Below, piece by piece: positions 21,649 through 34,921 of a stretch of DNA of 64,000 nt. The notes beneath the pieces were generated by a model. That model saw only the letters and a list, made by a program, of their open reading frames with translations. It was not told the DNA's origin and searched no databases. Made by a program: the position numbers and the translations under genes. The stretch spans positions 76,675,053 to 76,739,052 of the forward strand of contig CM060732.1 in assembly GCA_030704615.1 (NCBI GenBank), given 5' to 3'. Source of the stretch: Takakia lepidozioides (taxonomy: Eukaryota > Streptophyta > Takakiopsida > Takakiales > Takakiaceae). How positions within the stretch are numbered: the stretch's first letter is position 1; every line of letters starts with the position of its first letter.

Positions 21649-24600
21649 ACGCATTACACAACACACAAGAGACATGCTCCTTCTTTCTCTATTGTCCAGG
21701 TCTCCCTCTTTCGCTAGATGGCAGATGCAAACCTGGAGCTACTGGTAGCCAGTAACTTATTGTCAGGGCTAATGGTCGTAATGTTATGATCAATATAGTA
21801 CTGATTGCTCTATATCTCTCTGACTTTGGGTGGGTTCAGAAAGAGAGGTAAAGAGTCAACCTTTGGGTCCCATGAGCACTGACGTTACTTGGGTCGCGGT
21901 TAAAAATCATGGCTATGCACTCTTAACCCTGCTCGGCTCGGTTAAATCACCAAACTGTGGTCCCAGATCTGTATTCTGTTGTCTTGGCATGTAGTCAAAA
22001 CTTTGTTCCCTGTAACTAGGGAATATAGTAAATAGGCAGAGTGGACCACCCTGGGGTGAGCGAGCCACAAGATGGCTGCAAGAGTCCAGCATTCTCATCT
22101 CCCACATGCTGGCCTGCAACCACATCCACAGACACTTCCTTCCTGAGGTGAACTTTAAATTGCTCTGGATCATGGAGCTCCTTTGTACATGCAGAAAATG
22201 CACAATTACTTGAGCCTACTTCCAGAGTTGTGGGAAGTCACAATGATATCAGCAAATATAGCACATTGTGTTTGGAATCCATACTACGTGAACACGGGTA
22301 ATAAGTATGATACATTAAGGACTCTGAAATTTACTGCCATGGGGCGCTGGAAAAAAAGTATATATGTGACAGCCAGTACAAAGGCCTTGGCCAGAAAAGA
22401 AAAGCTTGGTATGTAGTCTACCTTATGGTCATTTCCACATGTCAGGAAGAGGTCTGGGTCGATGGGATGGCAGTGCAGTGCCCTTCGTGCACCCCTCCTA
22501 ACACCTTGTTAGAGCATGTCAACCCTGCAACAATATAACCATAACCATTTCACATGTTTTTCATGGTGTTGAATTACGTGGACCCTATGCAAGCCCAAGT
22601 AACAGAGATAAACCAAAGACAATGTCTGAGGGAGTAATTCATGTGATTCAGTAATGCTCAAAAAGGCCAGGGGATGCACACGCTGGTAAAGAAAGCAAAA
22701 AGGTCCCATCCGTCAGGGGTTGCTCCTCCATATATATCAGGTGCTTAACAGGTGTTTATCTAATCACTCTCGAGATAGATCACTGATATTGTACACAATG
22801 CCAGAACTTTAAAGTTGGGGTTTGTTCGTATGAGGATTACTGTGAGAAACAAGGAGCAGACAGAGGGAAATAGTAAGCTTTAATGGACCCTGGCGGCTCA
22901 AAAACGCAATCTTCTCTTCCTCGAAAGCGTTGCAAGAGGGAAGAGAGTGAATTTGTCCAAAACATTTCTCTTTCCAACAAAGGCTACACTTTCTTCAATC
23001 TATGTCGCCAGTCCCGACTTCATGTGCAGTGCAAGACACGGAGGTCTTGCCTCCACACAACAAGAGCGAGGGAGGAAGAGAGAGAAGGTTTAATCTGCTC
23101 CCCACACCTGAAAAGGAAAGGATGAAGAAAGAGAGAAAAAAAGTATGAATTCTGAAAATTTCACTGTGGGGCACTACACTGATCTTTCTCTTTCTTTGCT
23201 TTTGTATAGGGAGGGGAGGGTCCTGGTACGGAAAATGGGTTACCAAGTGTTGCTTCTTTCCTCTCCTGCTTGGAGGGTTGTTGTCTGCAGCTGTTTTGAG
23301 AGGAGGAGGCTAGGCTAGCTTGTTGATTTTGACTCGTTATTCACAAGGATGGATAGATGGGTGGATGAGAGAGGGCGTTTTGCTTTCGTCGGACGAGGAT
23401 CTCTCCAGAGAGAGTAAGTGGTGTCTTCTGCGCTCGCTCTCAAAGGCAGCGCGTGGCAGAGTTGATGGGCCAGGTGCCCAGAGCCTTGCTAGTTGTTGGA
23501 GATGACGCGAAGCAAGTAACTGGTATGTGCATGTGCAAGGTTTTGGGAATGTCACTGTGTGTGTGTTGGGGCGAGTAGGCTATGTTGTGCTTTACCGCAC
23601 CCAGCACCAGAATCACTCATCCGTCCTGCTCATTTGTACTGTAAGCCCTTGTCTCTATGATGTATTTCACTGATCATAGAGGTAAGTTTCAGCCTTGAAA
23701 AACGTGTTGGGAATGGCTGTGGCTGCCAGCAAGCATAGTCAATTAAGAAGGTAAACATATCGAAACCCTCAGCAGGTAAGGCAGGCGATCGCTGCTCAGC
23801 TGCTCCAGTGGTGGTTTTATAAAAAAAGTCCAAAATCACAACACGTCAGACAACCATTTACAGTGCTAGCTGCTATGAGACAAGGTCAGAGCAGAGGTTG
23901 ATTGTCGAATTGTGATCAAACACGGGCTGTGTACTCATGTAAGTGCAATTCTTTCTCTTCAGGGGAAGCAATGAGCATTGGATGCCTCTGGAAGCAGCCC
24001 CTTCACAATGGTGGTCCAACAGGTTTGAGAAGTTGACGTAATTCTTGTTTAGGAAGTCAAAGATGTTTGAAGAGGGCTTGTGACTGAAGCTGGCATGATG
24101 ATGGTTGTGGAATGGATTGTCCCCCCTTTCCTTTAATTTAGTGACAATTTTTGTTGAAGAAGCGAAAGAGAAAGGGGTCTCATTGTCTCAATTTGAAGGT
24201 TGTTTAAGGTTTTACCCCAATGTTGTTTGAAAGTTATTTTTTCCCTTGGTGTTTGTGGCCTGGACTATGCGAGGATTTGATCAAAGCCATGGTTGCTCAG
24301 CTACCCAGCTGGTTTTCACAGAATAGTCCAAGATCACCAGACCTCAGACACAAGTGCATGAAGGTCCTTTGGATTGAGAGTGGGTGGAGCGAGCTTTTGG
24401 GTGAAAAGGCCAGCTGTCATACTAAAGGTTGAGCACAATCTGTGATGGAATGAGGCGCGACACATTTTGAACACAAGGTATTTCTGTCTCTTGTGGGCCT
24501 TGAAATGGTAAAGCAGGTGCATGTCTATATTATGCATTTTGAATTCAAGCCAAGCATCTTTCAACTCAACATTCTTGTCAGCATATGCCATGTGGGGCGA

Positions 24601-24689
24601 ACCTGGTCTTGAAAAACTACATTAAGAACATGTGTTTTTGTTGACAATGATTATGGCAGGGTCACGCAGAGCATGGGTAGGGTCGAGAA

Positions 24690-25060
24690 ATGAATTGGGC
24701 AAGTGTAACACCCCAGATGCCAGTCACTTGCATTCTCAAGGCATATGCCAGCCTAGGAGCCCTGGACAAGAGCAGAGAGACCATCAATGTGGGAATGGAC
24801 CTAACAGCATTCTGGGGACAGCCCTTGCCATGATGTATGCCAAATGCGGGAGCTAAGAGATGTATGGCCAGTGTTTGACAATATGGCTCAGTGAGATGTG
24901 GAATGTGAAAACCGCCGGACATGAATATGGCATGGGTGTGGTGGGGAGGCATTGGGGAAATGATGTTTAAGCAAATATACATGAGGTGGCACCTGAATTC
25001 ATTTGCATTCTGAATTTGTGTGCCAGCCTACAGAGACTTGACAAGGGCAGAGACTTCCAT
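24690..25060 (+). pseudogene. PPR gene remnants
   Basis: The plus strand reads PVTCILKAYASLGALDKSRE near 24718-24780 and MYAKCGS near 24835. A second C-I-L-N-L-C-A-S-L-Q-R-L-D-K-G-R-E stretch occurs near 24993-25050. These are repeat cores of plant PLS-type PPR proteins, separated by stops and frame changes. No intact gene remains. Confidence 0.55.
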
Positions 25061-26035
25061 ACTGCCACCATCAAAGCATGGAATGCATCAGCAGGACTTA
25101 GCTTTTACTTCTGCGACTGTAGGGATCCAAAGAGCTAGGCTGAGCTTGGGTTCCATGGGAAGAGCTATACCTCAAACTTTCAGAGTTTGCATTCAGATAC
25201 AGTTGCTGGAAAGGAATGCTTCGTTTGTTGTTCGCAGGAACGTTCTGGCATAAGTACCCAGTGTGGCAGTGGCTGAGGGAATTAACTCTCTGGCAAATAT
25301 GGAAGCCTCTTTGCTCTTGGATATGGAGAACAAAACTCCTTGTTTCATAGACTCTATCACGAATTACTAACAAATGACAGTAGGAAAGCTTAGAGGGCTG
25401 TTGTCTGCGGTTGTATACAACTGTTCTGAGAGGAGGAGGCTCTACCTTCTGAAGGATTTTGATTCCTCCTCAAGGTGAAGAGACGTCGTCTGTTGAAAGA
25501 ATACAAACTCGATGATTGAGCACCTTCCAGACTCCTGGAGGCTGCCCTAAAACTCCAATTGATGAACTTGAGGATGCACGACAGGCATAGCACAAATACG
25601 CACTCTAAGGTGAAGGCACATCCGAGTCTTGAACCATTCAGGCGTACGCAACAGTTCCTTGTTTCTGTCGATTTGCAGGACTATGTTGCTCCTGGTATAA
25701 ATATCTAGAGGTAATGATAGAGAAGTACTCTGCTTTCCTCTGCGATCCTTGCCTTCCATGCTTTGACATGCTTTTGGTCTTGCGGGCAGGAGACCTGTTG
25801 ACTGTGTCTTCCTCGTACTATTTCTTGTCTTGTTTTTTTGTTAATGGGCTTCCATCCCCCTTTGAAAGAGACAAATTATTCCGACATGTCGCCGGCCCGG
25901 GAAAAGCGCGTCTTGAGAAAATGCCGCCGGCAAACAGGGACGGTGCACCACGCGTGAAGGCCGGCGGCTGGCGACGACCGGCGGGCAGCATGGAAAGTTG
26001 TGGGACGGGCAGCAGAAAGAGGGGCAGAGAGGGAA

Positions 26036-26090
26036 CGGGAGGGAGAGAGAGAGAGAGAGAAGAGAGAGGGAGCAAAGAGAGAGAGGGGAG
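26036..26090. repeat. GA-rich tract in the CAF1 upstream region
   Basis: A run of GAGAGA words interrupted by single bases lies about 150-200 bases before the CAF1 start codon. It probably falls in the promoter or 5' leader. GA repeats of this kind are common near plant transcription starts. Confidence 0.6.
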
Positions 26091-26236
26091 TGCGTTGCTC
26101 ATGTGGGGAGTCTGCGAGAGAGACGAGCCTGCTTGCGTGCTTGTGAGATCCATCCCGCTTTGGTGGTGCCTGCACGGCCAGCGTATGCAACCGCGGGGAG
26201 AAAGAAGAGCAGCGAGGAAGGGAAGATATCTGGTAG

Positions 26237-27055
26237 ATGTCAATTATTCCAAAGGGCGGCACCCTCCACATCCGGGAGGTGTGGGCAGATAATCTGGAAG
26301 ATGAGTTTGAGTTGATAAGAGAGATTGTTGATGAGTACCCCTACTTGGCAATGGACACTGAGTTCCCTGGGGTGGTTGTGAGACCGGTTGGAACGTTCAA
26401 GAACAGTGCAGAGTACCATTACCAGACTCTTAGGGCAAATGTTGACATGCTGAAACTCATCCAGTTGGGGCTCACGTTCTCCGATGAAGACGGCAGCCTG
26501 CCGCGGTGTGGGACGCGAGACTACTGCGTGTGGCAGTTCAACTTCAGGGAGTTCAATCTCCGGGAGGATGTTTACGCGCAAGACTCTATCGAGCTCCTGA
26601 ACCAGAGTGGTATCGATTTCAAGATGAATGAAGAGAAAGGAATTGATTCACAGAGGTTTGGAGAACTTTTGATGTCATCGGGCATTGTGTTGAACGAGAA
26701 TGTGCATTGGATCACGTTCCACAGTGGCTATGATTTTGGCTACTTGTTGAAACTGCTGACAAACCAAAACTTGCCATCAGGAGAGTCTGATTTCTTTAAC
26801 TTGTTGCGGACCTACTTTCCGACTCTGTATGATATCAAGTACCTGATGAAGTTTTGTGATAACTTGCACGGTGGACTAAATCGGCTTGCCGAGACGCTGG
26901 AGGTGGAGCGGATCGGACCGTGCCACCAGGCAGGCTCTGACAGTTTGCTTACATCCTGCGCTTTTCGCAAGCTGAAGGAGGGTTTCTTCAACGGATCTAC
27001 AGAAAAGTATGCCGGTGTGTTGTATGGGTTAGGTGTGGATAATAGTGAAAGTTAG
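26237..27055 (+). CDS. CAF1: CAF1/CNOT7-like deadenylase, catalytic subunit of CCR4-NOT
   Basis: A 272-residue intronless frame of typical plant CAF1 length. CAF1 removes poly(A) tails from mRNA as part of the CCR4-NOT complex, in the cytoplasm and P-bodies. The DEDD nuclease residues are all present: D40 and E42 (AMDTEFPG), D166 ([10 protein letters not shown]) and D235 ([10 protein letters not shown]). Also present are the family words [13 protein letters not shown] at residues 12-24 and [10 protein letters not shown] at 198-207. The start at 26237 (MSIIPKGG) gives the usual short N-terminus, so it is preferred over upstream frames, which are low-complexity. The stop is TAG at 27053-27055. 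No breaks are seen, so this is probably a working gene. Intronless CAF1 genes are usual in land plants. The PPR debris to the left and the tandem array to the right are unrelated. Confidence 0.95.
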   Translation: MSIIPKGGTLHIREVWADNLEDEFELIREIVDEYPYLAMDTEFPGVVVRPVGTFKNSAEYHYQTLRANVDMLKLIQLGLTFSDEDGSLPRCGTRDYCVWQFNFREFNLREDVYAQDSIELLNQSGIDFKMNEEKGIDSQRFGELLMSSGIVLNENVHWITFHSGYDFGYLLKLLTNQNLPSGESDFFNLLRTYFPTLYDIKYLMKFCDNLHGGLNRLAETLEVERIGPCHQAGSDSLLTSCAFRKLKEGFFNGSTEKYAGVLYGLGVDNSES

Positions 27056-27540
27056 TGCCGGCCGGTTTTGGCCTATGGTATTTCTGTAACTCCGGCATAC
27101 GGACAAAGTCCGTGATTGAAATCTCTGTTACCTCGTACTATCCTTAGTTCTTTTGTGTGGCATTGTGGCTCTCAACACTTGAAATGGTCCAACAACTATC
27201 ATGATCTCTGAGCCATATTTCGTTTCTTGGGCATGCCTTTTAGGGTTTGAGGTTGTTGTCACTGCCAAATCCTTGGAAAAAGGGGATATTTCGGAAGAAG
27301 TTGATACTGTCTTTTCTTGGTGTTTTCCTTCCTTTTTTCTATGCATAAATTGATTTCTTCTAGGCAATCATCATGATGTTTTGGGCACGTCTGTTAGGGT
27401 TTGAGGTTGTTGTCTCTGTCAAATTTGCAAGTCCATAGTCATCTCTTTACAGATTTGTTGGCATGTGTGTATTTCTTCTAGCCTGATGGGATGAGATGTA
27501 TAGGGCACCGATATTTTTGGTGTTTTCCGGTAGGGACTCC

Positions 27541-28446
27541 AAGCTTCCAATCCAAGTTCTGTTCAGGCTCAATAGATGACATTCAGGTCACTTGAGGGGT
27601 AATGATAGTGTGTTGGCTTTCTCTTATTAAAGCAAAGAGGGCCACTCCGCAGTAGTTGGTACGGACGTGGGTTCTACATAGGTTTCTCTCAGGACGGGGG
27701 TGTTTGTCAGACAAGATGGCAGGATACATTTGGTTGCCTGCAAGTGCAACCACCAAGGCTTAGGAATTGAAGTACTGTCCTATTTGGGCTTCTCAATTGG
27801 AGACAAGAATCTCACTGTTGAGCTTACTTCACTGCCTTTTGGTAAGCCACTCTAAACTCAAAGCTTCCAATCCAAGTTCTGTTCAGGCTCAATAGATGAC
27901 ATTCAGGTCACTTGAGGGGTAATGATAGTGTGTTGGCTTTCTCTTATTAAAGCAAAGAGGGCCACTCCGCGGTAGTTGGTATGGACGTGGGTTCTACATA
28001 GGTTTCTCAGGACGGGGGTGTTTTGTCAGAAAAGATGGCAGGATACATTTGGTTGCCCTGCAAGTGCAACCACCAAGGCTTAGGAATTGAAGTACTGTCC
28101 TGTTTGGGCTTCTCAATTGGAGACAAGAATCTCGCTGTTGAGCTTACTTCACTGCTTTTTGGCAAGCCACTCTAAACTCAAAGCTTCCAATCCAAGTTCT
28201 GTTCAGGCTCAATAGATGTCATTCTGGTCACTTGAAGGGTAATGATAGTGTGTTGGCTTTCTCTTATTGAAGCAAAGAGGGCTACTCCGCAGTAGTTGGT
28301 ATGGACGTGGGTTCTACATAGGTTTCTCAGGACGGGGGTTTTTTTCAGACAAGATGGCAGGATACATTTGGTTGTCCTGCAAGTGCAACCACCAAGTCTT
28401 AGGAATTGAAGTAGTGTCCTGTTTGGGCTACTCAATTGGAGGCAGC
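27541..28446. repeat. three tandem copies of a 320-bp unit
   Basis: Units start at AAGCTTCCAATCCAAGTTCT at 27541, 27861 and 28181, giving exact 320-base spacing. The third is cut short at about 28446. Copies differ by a few substitutions and 1-2-base indels. The unit includes TTGGTTGCCTGCAAGTGCAA and GGACGTGGGTTCTACATAGG. The array begins about 490 bases after the CAF1 stop. No conserved long frame spans a unit. Confidence 0.9.
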
Positions 28447-31400
28447 TATTCCACGAGCTTGAGCTGATCACTTCCCATCTTGGCCAATTTGGATATTGGT
28501 GCTTCAAACTAAAGGAGTGTGTGGCTGCTGTGCTAGGAACCAGAAGTATGCGGAAAGCCTGTTTGACATCTTACACATTTATGCATTCGCTAAAAATGTA
28601 AGGAACAGTAGTGTCTAGAACGTGAGCTTCACTTTGCCAATATTGAGTACACATGGAGTCTAATGCCACCTTGCACTAAGCCCAAAGTCCAAACCAAATA
28701 TATATTTGAGGTGATGGAGAGCTATCAAAGTAGTAGATACAAAAACTCAATATAAGCTATCAAGTGAAGCCAGAGGAACCAACTAGAACCTCCAGGAACC
28801 AAAAAAGTCTAATTACATTTGCCCAATATTGAGCTTGCACGGAGAGTAATGCCCATCTTACACTCTGGCCATACCCCAATCCAAATATCTTAATACAAGC
28901 ACATTAAATGCCCGTATCCCTTTAGAACCATTGTCTAAAGGACAAGATGACCCCTTCTTTGAGAGAAGGTTGGACGACGGTTCCACTATGACTTCATTGT
29001 ATTTATTGCCTCCATACTTTGGTAGCCCTCAAATGCGAATTCATAGTATAGGCAGGCTCCCACTTAAATAAATCAGATTTACCTCATTCACAAAACACAC
29101 AACGGTCTAACAGAGCCTCAGCCAGCACTGTTGAATCAATACGGTTTGCTTGCAGCATACCCAGTCTTGAATTGGAACAGATACAGAACATAATCATGTC
29201 CTTGAAGTAACTTGACAAAAAAAAAACCACATAGATCCTAACATTTAAATTGAATCCAACCACTTGGAAACATCCAATGACCTCGGACAAACCACATTTC
29301 AACAATACTTCAAGTCTCACATGCATGACAAGTAAGTGGTACAAATCTGATGCAAAAAATCAACACAATTTGATGTACCTTCAACATCATATGAATAGAG
29401 ATCAAAGTGGGCCTCCATTCTTCAAAGAATTGTGAGCATTGCATGATTTGCCAGGGCCACATGCGATACCGATGAAAAGTTAATGCTTCGTATGTAGAGG
29501 ATGTGAAGGAGAATTGGGATGTCCAAAGTTTGCTTGATTTAACTCGAAGCATACAAATACTAATCCTAAGTCTAAGAGAGCGGGGAAGCACAACTCGTTT
29601 CATGATTAACTACTGGCGACTGGCGGAGTTGTCCACTAAATTAGCCTACTTCACATACTCAATGGAGCTATTGATCTGTCCTTCTACATTCTTGAGTAGT
29701 CAACATACTGAGCGTTGACGTGGTCGATCTTCTTTGACTGAAATACTCAACATCGTAGACTTCACATGGGAACACATAAAAAATAGTTTTTCCTATGCCC
29801 ACCAAAGTCTAGAGCACTTGTCAAGAGAATGTTTCTCTCATTCATGTATTCAGCTTTCGTTTGGAAGGTGGTAGACCCCTTTCGGGGAGACACACCACAA
29901 CTTACACTTGCTTAAGCATGAGTCCACTCATTCTTCTCATTCCTATCAACAATGTTCCTCTTGACAACTAATGATCATTGTATCAAGTCAAGAGACGAGA
30001 AAACACACTACCATTAATAATTGAGGTTTACAACACATTTTCGCCTTGAACGCAGCAAGGCACAAGAGTGCCTCCGAATTTGCTCTTGCATACATTGTTG
30101 GTCACTTTTAATATATAGAAGACAATTGAATACAAAATGCAACGAGGCGAAAGATGACCTATATTTTGGGGATGTCAGTCCCAACAGGTGCATGTATATG
30201 GTTCCTCATATATTAGGTTGGACCATTATGAGGCTATCGACTATTGAAAGTTATTTGAGTGCAACACTTGGTCTTTACCACACACATTCAGTCTGCCATG
30301 GCACATGAAATTGACAAATGCACGAGTCCAAGACTAGTACATGCTATTTTCTATATTAAATGTTTGTAAACTGAGTCCTCAGTAACAAGATGTTTGATGT
30401 CTATCATTCCCGTCTCTCTTATCAGAAGAACTGTCATCTGAGGTGTGGATGGTGAAGTTAAAGCATGTTTGAAAGACCATGTTGTCAATATTAGCCAGTA
30501 CAATAATGAGTTTACAACGGAAGGAGTGATTTCATCCAATAGACCTAAAAGAGCAACAACTAAAAACTACAATACTGATTAAAGTACTGAAGTTTGATGT
30601 ACATGTGAGATTGCAACTATGTGTGCTGCATAACTACATACTTTGTCTGTGCCTGATCAACCAGGTTGCTCAGTACTCCCCACTCATGTTGTTGATACAA
30701 TGCATTGTCCTATGTCCGGAGGATAGCCCAAAGGAATTTACTCTGATGTAGTAATGTGTTAAGTTATTTTACCACTAGTGTGAAACTAGCTAGGAAATAG
30801 TTAGTTTTGATATATTGACATTTGGGATTGACCCAAGTGTCAATCCAGGGCCCTATATGTTTGGGCACCTGGCGTTGTGTATCTTCACGCAGATCGCGGT
30901 GGGCTCATCTTTCTCGAGTTGAGCCTCACCGCATCTAGCTATGGCGCCGTAGTGTGGATTCCCCATGGCGTGGGGTGCACTTGGTTCGACTTAATATATG
31001 AGTGATGTTTTCATATGCAAGTATGTGAGTTTGAGAGAGCTTGTGTGCTTGTATCATTCTTTCTTTATCACTCGAGAAAGATCAGCTCGAGTCTGTGAGT
31101 GTCAGGTTCGAGTTAGTGTGTTTTCAGATCATGAAAAGCGGTTCAGCCTAGAGTGTAGGGATTCGTGCATGAGCCTATCCAAAGCGGATAGAGTACAAAG
31201 GCAAACAGGTTGCAGGTTTGCAATGGATAGAGAGGCGGTCAGTGTTGCATAGCTCAACACTATGACAACTGAGTATGCGGTTCTAGTGTGAAATGGAGGA
31301 GATGCTGGCCATGAGTGGACGAACTGGTGGTCGTCTTCTTCAGTTGCAGGCCGAATTAAGGAGCTGCAAGAAGGTGGAGCTGCGAGGGGATGCATCGCAA

Positions 31401-31850
31401 CTTGTTGGGAGCTTCAGTTCCAAGCTCATGAAGAGGTATGAGTGAAGAGAGGGGGCTGGTCCCTCTGTGTGCAAATCAGTGCACTTATGAAGCATGTGCT
31501 TGAGTTGGAAGTTTCAATCTGAAACTCTAGCACTGTAAGGGCTCTTGGAGTGGCAAGAGTGGGGCTGGAAGGGCAGTAACGAGGCACCCTAGAGCCACGG
31601 GATATTCATGAGAAGTGCAGGTGCACCAAGTTTGTAAATGTGTGTATTTTCATATTCGTTTTTGTGAGCTTCATGAAGAAATAGAGCTTGTTGGGCAGCA
31701 TATTGCTTGCTTGTTGAGTTTAGGGTACCTCTGGTGGGCCGTGAGAGCCCAAGAGAGCATGGCAGCAGGTCTGGTGGCTTCACAGCAGCCATACCTCGGC
31801 GGCAGCAGGTGCAGGAGCAAACCCCAGCTTGGGGAGAGCTCGAGAATGCG
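28447..31850. other. no supported gene
   Basis: AT-rich intergenic sequence with only short frames lacking recognisable domains. Between about 30758 and 31260 the sequence has an LTR-like look, but no repeat partner or primer-binding site was found. A short frame at about 31290-31440 (MEEMLAMSGRTGGRLLQLQA) is not recognised. Confidence 0.35.
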
Positions 31851-32165
31851 TGGGAACGCCCGGAAACGCCTCGAGAACGCATGGGAACTCGTGGGGAGTT
31901 CTAGGGATGCAGGGAACAAGGGCCGTGAGGGGCCGTGGGGGCGGTATCATGAGATACCACGAGCCCAGGCCGTGACTGTTGACCGTGACCGTGGGAAGCC
32001 GTGGTGCGGACACCACGAGTGGGCACGGTGGCCAGATCGTGGGGATGGCGGGCCGTGAAGGCTCGTGGGCGTGGTACCACGGGGTATCACAGGGCAGCCC
32101 GTGGCCAACGAGCACCCGAGGGCGGGCCGTGAGGAGTCGTGGCGGTTGGAGCCACGGAAAGCCGC
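31850..32165. repeat. GC-rich cluster of CCGTGG/CCACGG words in both orientations
   Basis: Within about 315 bases the words CCGTG, CGTGG and CCACG recur many times, including inverted pairs such as GTGGTACCACGG and GGTATCATGAGATACCACG. This is degenerate low-complexity DNA of unknown origin. The open frames across it are a by-product of its GC content. Confidence 0.5.
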
Positions 32166-33183
32166 GAACAGCTGGAGTGAAAAAAAAAAAAATCGTCGTT
32201 TCGTGGGACCTTGATGGGGAGGTTGGGCTCTGAATAACAACGGTTTTGAGCTAGCTGATCCAGCAAAAAAGTCAGAATTGCCTCCCTGTTGCGTTTTAAC
32301 AAAGGGGATTACTCCCCTGCAGGTAATGTTTTGGGTTTTCAGCCCAATTCTTAACTATGGAGGAGACCAGCCTGCAGGTAATTCCTTTGGACAGAATGTT
32401 ATTGGGGCCTATATGTACCTCTATTTGCTCCATTTTTTAACCTTCAGCGAATGGTGTGGTTTCCTGAGGTGGTTCCATTATGAGGAATGGCTGGTGGACG
32501 TAAGGAGGCACTGGGAGACCCTGTGGAGGCTTGCATGGGGCCTTGGAGGCCAAGTTTCATGAGCTCGTGGAGGGCGGTTTGAAGAATGTCTACATGATGC
32601 TCTCATGGTCATGCAAGTGAGAGAAGAGAGGAAAAAAGAGGGTGTTGGGATGAGAGCGTGTTGGGGATATTGTTTTAGTTTCTCTTCCTCGTAGCTTTCC
32701 ACCTTCTCTGTAGGCCGAGACCTTTCCGTAGGTGGAGGCAAGAGTCAGTCCGGGTTTGGGCTGGGTTGCAGGAACGACATTGTGGAGTTGTTTTTTGTGT
32801 GGGGGAGTTGTTGTTTTCATTCTTGTGTTTGGATCCCCTCCACACCTGCATGCTTGATTGTGCGCCATGCTAGTTTTGTGTGGGCGCTTGATTTTATAGG
32901 TGGTTGATTTGGGCTTGCCGATCCAGCCCTAGAGCATGCTGTCAATGGTAAGGCTGGGTTGATGACCAGTCAGACCATCTTTGTTTCTCATGTGGTGAGG
33001 TTGGAGGTGATGATCAGTCAACCATGGGAGTGCCTGCGGTGGATGCAAGTGTAGGTACAGACTATGTTAGGAACCTAGTATTCCAAACCATAAGCCGCAT
33101 CAGGTTCTCTACCCGGTTACCTTGTAGAGAGGGGGTTAGAGACAGGTTCATGACCGGTTGAGTGTCAGTTTCTCAACACGGAG

Positions 33184-34341
33184 GTGCCACTAGTTGCTGA
33201 GGAAAGTGTCGGTACAAGCACTAGCGATACTAGCGGGTATACGAGACAAGGTGTGCGGTTTAGGCCACCTTCACCTCCTGTGTCTTCTATGGAAGGTTTT
33301 GAGTCGGATTGTGAATCAGGAGGACTCACACTGGCGGTGCAAGTTGTTTCTTTGTCATTGTTGTGGGATACAATAGATGAGATGTATGGAGCTACCAAGG
33401 GGCCACGAAGGTACTCTGGGGCGGTGGGCACCATCGAGTTGGATGATTTCATTCAAGAGTTTGATAGTTGGTGTGACTTGCAGCAAATGCGCAATCCACA
33501 ACTGTTTACGCCTTTCATGGCATGGAAGGGGCTGTTTCAGCACCTTGAGGGGCCGCCCATAGATGATTACCATGAGTTTAGGCGGGGGCACCATGTTGAG
33601 ATTGAGGAGTGGAGGATGTACTGGTCACCCGACTATGTCTCCATCACTAGAGGGACAAGGGCAGTAGCCACACCGGCAGCTTCCATGAGCAGCAGTGGGA
33701 CTAGTGGTACAAAAGTTACGACGTCCACCCAAGCTACTGCTGCACTAGCACAAGTGGCGGTGCCTGTCTTCAACCCTGTTGAGGAGTTCTTCGAAGAGTT
33801 GAGAAGGAACTACTTGCAAGGGGTGAGGACAGAGAAGTTGAGGAGCTTGCAAAAGTTCCAACGGAAGCCTACTGAGAGCTTGAGGGAGGTTTTCACTCGC
33901 ATGAGGCGCTTGATAAATGTAACCCAAGGGGTTACGGAGGCTCAGGTAGTCCAATTCTGGTATGGGATATTGGACAAGGAGCTGAGGAGAAGGGTTCGGG
34001 ATGCAAGTCTCCTATAAGCGGCCCAACCCACCTTAGCAAATGTGTTTTTGCTGGCAGAGCGGATAGAGCTCAACATGGTAGAGAAACGAGTGGTCATGGT
34101 GGGATTTGCCAAGGAGGCACCATGGGGTAGTGGTGCTCCTAGTCAGCCACTACCTCAACGTGCTCAAGGCAACAAGGGGGCTCAGGTGAAGCCCAAGGAA
34201 GGGCTGAGAAGACCTCAGATGCAGGGGTCTCTCCATTCATTTGCAAGCCAACAACGGGCGGATGTGGTGTGCTGGACATGTGGAGGACCCCATATCAAGA
34301 AGGATTGCCCAGAGGGAGGCAATGGTTTGGCACCGGCATAA
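33184..34341 (+). pseudogene. retroelement gag with zinc knuckle, interrupted
   Basis: One frame, interrupted by TAA at 34015-34017 and about 34342, reads RYSGAVGTIELDDFIQEFDS, FTPFMAWKGLFQHLEGPP, EEFFEELRRNYLQGVRTEKL and KPTESLREVFTRMRRLINVT. This is the layout of a retrotransposon gag (PF03732-like). CWTCGGPHIKKDC near 34271 is a C-x2-C-x3-H-x4-C zinc knuckle that would bind the element's RNA. A second, imperfect knuckle (CGHCSKYGHGETQYY) follows near 34355 in the same frame. The first ATG in frame is at 33289, while open sequence extends upstream to 33184. Confidence 0.75.
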
Positions 34342-34679
34342 CCTGCACAGTTGCAGTGTGGGCATTGTAGTAAGTACGGGCATGGAGAGACCCAGTACTA
34401 TGGTTTGCATCCTGAGTTGCGCCCAGGCCAGTTCCAAGGGAACAATGGTGGCCGGAGGCGAGGTGGAGCAGCCCAGAGAGGACGAGGTGCAGGCCAAGGA
34501 CAAGCTCAACATGGCCAAGGACGCGGAGGTCAGGGTGTTGATCAAAGCATGGCCAACCGGCTTCAGCAGCTAGAGCAAAGGCTCGCTGTCATGGCCACAG
34601 CTCAGGTGGTACCGGCTCCAAGGCCGGATGATCCACCTCCTGGGAGGAGACATGGGAGGCATGGGATTTATGTGCGGGG

Positions 34680-34858
34680 CAACACTATCACTAGTGAGGG
34701 GTGCCATTGCCACTACCACTATGTACGGGCCACCACTACCACTAGTGAGGGATGCCACTACCACTACCACTACCACTGTGGGTGAGGCACCACTACCACT
34801 AGTGTCGGGCAGCACTACCACTACCACTATGTGCGGGGCAGCACTACCACTAGTGTAA
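34680..34858. repeat. CACTACCACTA minisatellite inside the retroelement
   Basis: Repeated CACTACCACTA and TGTGCGGGGCAGCACTACC words occupy the region between the gag knuckles and the protease. The coding frame changes here from gag's frame to that of the 34922-35809 segment, so repeat length change is the likely cause of the frame break. Confidence 0.8.
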
Positions 34859-34921
34859 GTGGAGTCGGCTGCGGCAGTGACTCGAGGAGCAGCATGAGTT
34901 CCTGAGCCACGAGGTGCAGAG

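Noticed and set aside
25714-26315. Overlapping long frames on both strands upstream of CAF1
   Set aside because: They depend on a GC-rich and GA-rich low-complexity stretch, overlap each other in several frames and show no domain. The region is more likely promoter and 5' leader.
30758-31260. LTR of a copia-type element
   Set aside because: It starts with TGTTAAG and has a promoter-like look, but no second copy, primer-binding site or copia gene was found in the window.
31615-32240. Several overlapping open frames on both strands
   Set aside because: They are explained by the GC-rich CCGTGG word cluster; none contains a recognisable domain.
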